DNA from: JAXMCI01 sp046349435
Lineage (GTDB): Bacteria; Pseudomonadota; Alphaproteobacteria; Dongiales; Dongiaceae
Direction of reading: 5' to 3'
DNA: 64,000 nt
NCBI GenBank assembly: GCA_046349435.1
Contig: JAXMCI010000030.1
Coordinates: 1 to 64,000 of the forward strand
Position 1 is the stretch's first letter. Every line of letters starts with the position of its first letter. Below are positions 59,121-64,000 of the stretch, piece after piece. The position numbers were made by a program, and so were the translations under genes. The notes below the pieces were generated by a model that saw only the letters and a program-made list of their open reading frames with translations, was not told the DNA's origin and made no database searches.

Positions 59121-62100
59121 ATGGGAGCTGGCAAGGCCAAGGCCGTGCCGACCGCCGCCCGAGCTGGTGCCGGCAAGAGACGCAAGGCCGAGTCGCGCCA
59201 GGACGCCGGAGGGACCGCCGTCCCGCCGATCGTCGGCATGGGCGCCTCGGCCGGCGGCCTCGAGGCGTTCGAGAAGTTTTTCCTCAAGATGCCGCCCGAC
59301 AGCGGCATCGGCTTCGTCCTGGTCAGCCACATGGACGCCCACCACAAGAGCGCGCTGACCGAGCTGATCCAGCGCTACACCGCCATGCCGGTGGTGGCCA
59401 TCACCGACCAGATGCCGGTGCTGCCCGACCGGATCCACGTGATCCCCCCCAACGCCACCCTGACCATCGCCAAGGGCCGGCTTCGCGTGGTCTCGCCGCG
59501 CGCCGAGGGCATGACGATCGATGCGTTCTTCCGCGCGCTCGCCGGCGACCAGGCAGAGAACGCCATCGGGATCGTGCTCTCGGGCAGCGGCAGCGACGGC
59601 ACCCTGGGGCTGAAGGCGATCAAGGAGGCGGGCGGGCTGACGCTGGCCCAGGCGGGCGGCTCCTCGCGCTACGACAGCATGCCGCGCAACGCCGCTGCCA
59701 CCGGGCTGGTCGACTTCGTGCTGCCGGTCGAGGAGATGCCGGCCCGTCTGGTCGAGCTGGTCCGGGATCTCCGCCGCAAGGAGGACGAGGCCGCCGCCGA
59801 CGGCTTCCGCCGCGCCACACGCCGCGCGCTGCCGGAGATCTGCGAGCTGCTGCGGGCGCACACCGGGCACGATTTCAGCCACTACAAGGAGAGCACCTTC
59901 ATGCGGCGGCTGCAGCGCCGCATGCAGGTCGCCCATCTCGCTGCGGTGCCCGCCTATGTCGACCTCCTGCGGCGCGAGCCGGCGGAGGCGGAGGCGCTGT
60001 TCCGCGACTTGCTGATCGGGGTCACCCAGTTCTTCCGCGACCCCGGTGCCTTCGAGGCGCTGGACGCGCAGGTCATCCCCAAGCTGTTCGAAGGCAAGAC
60101 GGCCGAGGACCAGGTTCGCGTCTGGGTGCCCGGCTGCGCCACCGGCGAGGAAGCCTATTCCATCGCCATGTTGCTGGCCGACTACATGGCGGCGCACGGC
60201 CTGTCGCTGAAGGTGCAGATCTTCGGCACCGACATCGACGACCACGCCCTGGCGGTGGCGCGCGCGGGAATCTATCCGGAGAGCGTCGCCGTCGACCTGC
60301 CGCCGGACAAGCTCGACCGCTACCTGGTGCGGCAGGAGAGCACCTACCGGGTGGCCAACGTGATCCGCGAGATGTGCATCTTCTCCGTGCACAACCTGAT
60401 CAAGGATGCGCCGTTCTCCAGGCTCGACCTGATCTCCTGCCGCAACGTGATGATCTACCTCGACGCCGCGCTGCAGAACCGGCTGGTCCCGCTGTTCCAC
60501 TTCGCGCTCCGGCAGCGCGGCTTCCTGTTCCTCGGCCCGGCCGAGAACGTCACCCAGCACACCCGGCTGTTCCAGCGGCTGGACGGCAAGCAGCGCCTGT
60601 TCAAGGCGCGCCCGGCCGAGGCGAGCCGGCCGCAGATCGACTTTCCGCTCACCACCCCGGGGCATCGCGCGGGCAGCAACGAGCGATCGGGGCCTCCGGC
60701 CCGGATCGAGAGCACGGTGGCGATGCGCGCCCAGCGCATCATCGAGGCCTACGCCCCGGCCTGCGTGGTCGTCGACGGCAATTCCGAGGTCCTGCATTTC
60801 TCCGGCCGGACCGGCCGCTTCCTGCAGCCCTCGACGGGGACCGCCAGCCTGAACCTGTTCAACATCGTCGATCCCGCGCTGCGGCCCGACCTGCGCAGCG
60901 TGCTGCACCAGGCCAGGACCACGAGCCGCAAGGTGGTCCATGGCGGGATCGCGCTGCCGGTCAACGGCAGCTACGTCACCCTGACGATCACCGTCGAGCC
61001 GCTGCCCGAGGAGCCGGACGGCGCACCGCGGCTGTGCGTCGTGCTGTTCCAGGAATCCGCTCCGGCCAAGGCGCGCGAGCCGGTCACGGCCGAGCCCGGC
61101 GAGGCGACGCAGAAGGACGAGACCATCGCCCACCTGGAGTCCGAGCTGATCTCCACCCGGGAGCGGCTGCAGACCACGATCGAGGAGCTCGAAACCTCCA
61201 ACGAGGAGATGAAGTCCTCCAACGAGGAGTTCCAGTCGGTCAACGAGGAGCTGCAATCCTCCAACGAGGAGCTCGAGACCTCCAAGGAGGAGCTGCAATC
61301 GGTCAACGAGGAGCTGGAGACCGTCAACGCCGAGCTCAACACCAAGATCGACAGCCTGGACCGGGCGATCAGCGACCGCAAGAACCTGCTCGAGAGCACG
61401 CAGATCGCCACCGTGTTCCTGGACACGCACCTGCGCATCAAGAGCTTCACCCCGGCCATCACCGACATTTTCCACCTGATCGAGAGCGACTTCGGGCGGC
61501 CGATCACCGACATCGCCACCAAGATCACCTACGAGCACCTGCCGCGCGACGTGCGCCACGTGCTGCGAACGCTGTCCCGTGTCGAGCGCGAGGTGACGGT
61601 CGCCGACGGCGGCGCCAGCTACATCATGCGCGTGCTCCCGTACCGGACCGTCGACAACGTCATCGACGGCGTCGTCGTGACCTTCATCGACATCAGCGAG
61701 CGCAAGCGCGGCGAGGAGGCGATGGCCCAGCTGGCGGCCATCGTCGCCTCCAGCTATGACGCGATCGTCGGCGTGGCGCCGGACGGGACGATCAGGACCT
61801 GGAACGCCGGCGCGGAGCGGATCTACGGCTACGGCGCGCCGGAGGCGATCGGCCGCCCCCTGTCGCTGATCATGCCGCCCGACCGCGGCGACGAGCTGCG
61901 CCGGATGCTCGACCGGCTGCGCCGCGCGGGGGTGCCCCAGCCGGTCGAGACCGAGAGGCTGACCAAGGACGGGCGCCGTCTCGACGTGTCCTTCACCATC
62001 TCGCCGGTCCGCAACGCGGCCGGGCAGCTGGTCGTCGGCTCGCTGATCGAGCGCGACATCTCCGCCCAGAAGGCGGCGGCGGAGCAGCTGAAGCAGCTCG

Positions 62101-62714
62101 TCGCCGAGCTGAAGCACCGCGTCAAGAACACGCTGGCGACCGTGCTCTCGGTCGCGGCACGGACACGCGAATCGAGCCAGACCGTGGAGGAGTTCGCGCA
62201 CGCCTTCGAGGGCCGGGTGCAGGCGCTGGCGAAGACCCACGACCTGCTGACGCGACAGGGCTGGACCGGCGTCTCGCTGCGCAGCATCGCGGAGGGCGAG
62301 CTCGAGCCGTTCGCCACGGAGGCCGGCCAGGTGCGCATCGCGGGGCCCGAGCTGGTGCTGGCCGCGCACCCGGCCACCATGCTCGGCATGGTGCTGCACG
62401 AGCTCGCCACCAATGCGGCCAAGCATGGTGCCCTGGCCGGGCGGGCCGGCTCGGTCCGTCTCTCCTGGAAGGTCGGCAGTGGGGCCGAGCCGGTCGTCAC
62501 CATCCGCTGGCAGGAGCGCGGCGGCCCGCCGGCGCAGGAGCCCGAGCGGCGCGGCTTCGGGCTCGCCTTCATCGAGCGCTGCCTCTCCTACGAGCTGGGC
62601 GGCACCGCCCAGATCCAGTTCGCCCGGACAGGCTTACGCTGCGCGCTGGAGTTCCCGGCCAGCCAGGCGCTGGCGACGCGGGCCGGGGGGCGCGCCGGGA
62701 CCAGCGCCGGCTGA
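59121..62714 (+). CDS. CheB-CheR-PAS-HWE histidine kinase fusion protein
   Basis: 1197 residues. Order: CheB methylesterase-like domain (about 35-220; VGMGASAGGLEAFEKFF, VLVSHMDAHHKSALTELI, LSGSGSDGTLGLKAI), CheR methyltransferase domain (about 230-490; FRDLLIGVTQFFRDP, WVPGCATGEEAYSIAML with the SAM loop, SCRNVMIYLDA). A coiled coil of N-E-E-L/E-T-S repeats follows (about 666-750), then PAS domains (about 755-985), and an HWE-type kinase with His999 (LKHRVKNTLATVLS), Asn in HELATNAAKHGAL, and the W-x-E signature (RWQERGG). Family members are soluble signalling enzymes. The ATG at 59121 is used; a TTG at 59064 would lengthen it. Partner candidates are the adjacent CheY-like receiver and CheB-like protein. 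Confidence 0.9.
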   Translation: MGAGKAKAVPTAARAGAGKRRKAESRQDAGGTAVPPIVGMGASAGGLEAFEKFFLKMPPDSGIGFVLVSHMDAHHKSALTELIQRYTAMPVVAITDQMPVLPDRIHVIPPNATLTIAKGRLRVVSPRAEGMTIDAFFRALAGDQAENAIGIVLSGSGSDGTLGLKAIKEAGGLTLAQAGGSSRYDSMPRNAAATGLVDFVLPVEEMPARLVELVRDLRRKEDEAAADGFRRATRRALPEICELLRAHTGHDFSHYKESTFMRRLQRRMQVAHLAAVPAYVDLLRREPAEAEALFRDLLIGVTQFFRDPGAFEALDAQVIPKLFEGKTAEDQVRVWVPGCATGEEAYSIAMLLADYMAAHGLSLKVQIFGTDIDDHALAVARAGIYPESVAVDLPPDKLDRYLVRQESTYRVANVIREMCIFSVHNLIKDAPFSRLDLISCRNVMIYLDAALQNRLVPLFHFALRQRGFLFLGPAENVTQHTRLFQRLDGKQRLFKARPAEASRPQIDFPLTTPGHRAGSNERSGPPARIESTVAMRAQRIIEAYAPACVVVDGNSEVLHFSGRTGRFLQPSTGTASLNLFNIVDPALRPDLRSVLHQARTTSRKVVHGGIALPVNGSYVTLTITVEPLPEEPDGAPRLCVVLFQESAPAKAREPVTAEPGEATQKDETIAHLESELISTRERLQTTIEELETSNEEMKSSNEEFQSVNEELQSSNEELETSKEELQSVNEELETVNAELNTKIDSLDRAISDRKNLLESTQIATVFLDTHLRIKSFTPAITDIFHLIESDFGRPITDIATKITYEHLPRDVRHVLRTLSRVEREVTVADGGASYIMRVLPYRTVDNVIDGVVVTFIDISERKRGEEAMAQLAAIVASSYDAIVGVAPDGTIRTWNAGAERIYGYGAPEAIGRPLSLIMPPDRGDELRRMLDRLRRAGVPQPVETERLTKDGRRLDVSFTISPVRNAAGQLVVGSLIERDISAQKAAAEQLKQLVAELKHRVKNTLATVLSVAARTRESSQTVEEFAHAFEGRVQALAKTHDLLTRQGWTGVSLRSIAEGELEPFATEAGQVRIAGPELVLAAHPATMLGMVLHELATNAAKHGALAGRAGSVRLSWKVGSGAEPVVTIRWQERGGPPAQEPERRGFGLAFIERCLSYELGGTAQIQFARTGLRCALEFPASQALATRAGGRAGTSAG

Positions 62715-62772
62715 GGCGGGAGCGCAGGACCGGAACGCCCCCATCCGCGCCCCTGTTGGGAATGCCGTCCGG

Positions 62773-63831
62773 GTGAGCGAAGGCCACCGGGTCCACGAGG
62801 CCGGACGGGAGCAAGCGTTGCCGCATCACGACATCGTCGCCATCGGCGGCTCGGCGGGAGCCCTCGAGGCGATCACCCGGATGCTGCAAATGCTTCCCGG
62901 CGATATCCCAGCCAGCATCCTGGTCGCCTTGCACATCGGCGCGGCCAATGGCAACCGCACGCCGAGGATCCTGGCCCGCCATGGCCCGCTGCCGGCCGAG
63001 TTCGCCCGGGATGGCGAGCGCCTCGAACGGGGCCGCGTCTACGTCGCGCCGCCCGACCGCCACCTGCTGATCATCGGCGACCGGCTGAGGCTCGGGGCCG
63101 GCCCCTGGGAGAATGGCAGCCGGCCCGCGATCGACCCGCTGTTCCGGTCCTGCGCGCTCAGCTGCGGGCCGCGGGTCGTCGGCGTCCTGCTCAGCGGGAC
63201 GCTGAGCGACGGCAGCTCGGGGCTGCGCGCTATCGAGCGCTGCGGCGGCATCCCCGTGGTGCAGGATCCCGAGGATGCCGCCTTCGGCGACATGCCGCGC
63301 AACGCGCTCCGCTTCGCCGGCGGCGCTCGCATCGTCGCGGCCGACCGGCTCGCCGGCCTGCTCGTCGACGTGGTGGCGCAGCAGGCGGGGCCGCCCCGGC
63401 CCGCACCGCCGGATCTTCGCGTCGAGGTGGAGATCGCCGCCGACGGCCGCACCGCCGTGCAGACCGGCGAGCATGGTGGAAGGCCGTCGCTGTTCACCTG
63501 CCCGGAGTGCCACGGCGCCATGCGCGAGGTCGACGAGGGCGGGCCGATCCGCTTCCGCTGCCACACCGGCCATGCCTATACGGCCGATTCCCTGCAGGCC
63601 GCCCTGGGCGACGACCTGCGGCGGGCGCTCGGCAGCGCGCTGCGGGTGCTCGACGAGCGCGTCATGCTGTTGCGCCGGCTGGAGGCCGAGGCGATCGAGT
63701 CCGGTCATGGCTGGAACGCGGCGCGCTGGCAGGAACGGGCCAGCAGGCTGGTCAGGCGAAGATGCCGGGTGCTGATCAACGACCGGCCGCCGCCGGACGA
63801 GCGCGACCCCGCCGCCGAGGACGGACCGTAG
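62773..63831 (+). CDS. CheB-like methylesterase with C-terminal zinc-binding tail
   Basis: 352 residues. CheB catalytic fold without a receiver domain: IVAIGGSAGALEAITRML (active-site Ser), LVALHIGAANGNRTPRIL (catalytic His), GVLLSGTLSDGSSGLRAI (catalytic Asp), DMPRNALRF. The C-terminal part carries a zinc-ribbon-like segment, FTCPECHGAMREVDEGG and FRCHTGHAY, followed by a helical tail. Such stand-alone CheB proteins with this tail are common in alphaproteobacteria near CheB-CheR-kinase fusions. GTG at 62773 is the chosen start; TTG at 62818, with GGGAG upstream, is an alternative. It begins 58 nt after the kinase stop. Confidence 0.85.
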   Translation: MSEGHRVHEAGREQALPHHDIVAIGGSAGALEAITRMLQMLPGDIPASILVALHIGAANGNRTPRILARHGPLPAEFARDGERLERGRVYVAPPDRHLLIIGDRLRLGAGPWENGSRPAIDPLFRSCALSCGPRVVGVLLSGTLSDGSSGLRAIERCGGIPVVQDPEDAAFGDMPRNALRFAGGARIVAADRLAGLLVDVVAQQAGPPRPAPPDLRVEVEIAADGRTAVQTGEHGGRPSLFTCPECHGAMREVDEGGPIRFRCHTGHAYTADSLQAALGDDLRRALGSALRVLDERVMLLRRLEAEAIESGHGWNAARWQERASRLVRRRCRVLINDRPPPDERDPAAEDGP

Positions 63832-63866
63832 ACGCAGTGACGCCCCGCGGGGCGGCCGCGCAGGGG

Positions 63867-64000
63867 CTAGGCTTCCCCCGGCTTCGACCGACGCGACAGC
63901 GCGAGCAGATGGCCGCGATGCCGCTCCATCTGGTCGAGCAGGCTCACCATCGTCGCCAGAAGCTCGCGGGCCTCCTTGGTGCGGTGACCGTCGCGCTCGA
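63867..64000 (-). CDS. Small helical protein, partial (N-terminus beyond the window)
   Basis: The last 43 codons of a minus-strand gene: ERDGHRTKEARELLATMVSL, LDQMERHRGHLLALSRRSKP, then GEA and stop. The pattern E-R-D-G-H-x-T-x-E-A-x-x-L-L-A-T matches a family of short helical proteins common in alphaproteobacteria, often next to signalling genes. No function is known. It converges with the CheB-like gene. Confidence 0.6.
   Translation of the reverse strand, partial: ERDGHRTKEARELLATMVSLLDQMERHRGHLLALSRRSKPGEA

Noticed and set aside
61130..61380. Near-repetitive N-E-E-L DNA segment as a tandem repeat or phase-variable tract
   Set aside because: It encodes the coiled-coil linker normal for CheB-CheR-PAS kinase fusions, with no exact DNA repeat unit.

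Overview
The window is very GC-rich, with dense short-spaced operons, GTG/TTG starts and 1-4 nt gene overlaps. The gene content includes cbb3 oxidase with FixG/FixH homologues, an FNR/FixK-type box, HWE-type kinase, TamA/TamB, and a Liv-type amide/amino-acid importer. Together these suggest a free-living alphaproteobacterium, probably Rhodospirillales-like. That placement is inferred from gene content only. No tRNA, rRNA, CRISPR or transposase gene was seen.

Layout. 1-0.6 kb: end of a trb conjugation-type cluster leaving the window. 1.1-6.9 kb: tamA-tamB outer-membrane assembly pair. 6.9-9.9 kb: DsrE-like exported protein, SDR oxidoreductase, class I fumarase. 9.9-13.8 kb: a catabolic operon (isochorismatase-like hydrolase, glutamine-synthetase-like ligase) flanked by three decayed genes: an alpha/beta-hydrolase stub, a frameshifted N-formylglutamate amidohydrolase and a DUF1194 gene with several frameshifts. 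13.8-22.8 kb: mixed metabolism and envelope genes (GFA-family protein, RecD2, DUF2272 lipoprotein, amidohydrolase, small lipoprotein, two tandem allene-oxide-cyclase-like secreted proteins, an MFS exporter, gamma-glutamyltransferase).

23.0-30.7 kb: both subunits of an N,N-dimethylformamidase-type amidase followed by a complete Liv-type ABC importer (binding protein, two ATPases, two permeases) interrupted by a palindromic repeat. Converging on it, 30.7-37.1 kb on the minus strand, is a bacterial microcompartment operon: phosphotransferase, class III aminotransferase/phospholyase-like enzyme, CoA-acylating aldehyde dehydrogenase, two tandem-domain BMC-T proteins, one BMC-H, one BMC-P and a PduM-like protein. 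A divergent AraC-type regulator stands at its head. The enzyme set fits an RMM-type amino-alcohol-degrading metabolosome: amino alcohol, then its phosphate, then an aldehyde, then an acyl-CoA inside a shell.

38.4-45.3 kb: polysaccharide cluster (three glycosyltransferases, a flippase, a WecG/sugar-transferase fusion) with three sigma-54-like promoter elements. It is followed at 45.4-48.9 kb by a hybrid histidine kinase with an HPt domain and an NtrC-class sigma-54 activator, so the cluster and its regulators may form one circuit. 48.9-58.6 kb: complete ccoNOQP-ccoGHIS cbb3 oxidase region with an upstream FNR-type box. 58.6-63.8 kb: a signalling group made of a single-domain response regulator, a CheB-CheR-PAS-HWE kinase fusion and a second CheB-like methylesterase. 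A partial small gene runs off the right edge.
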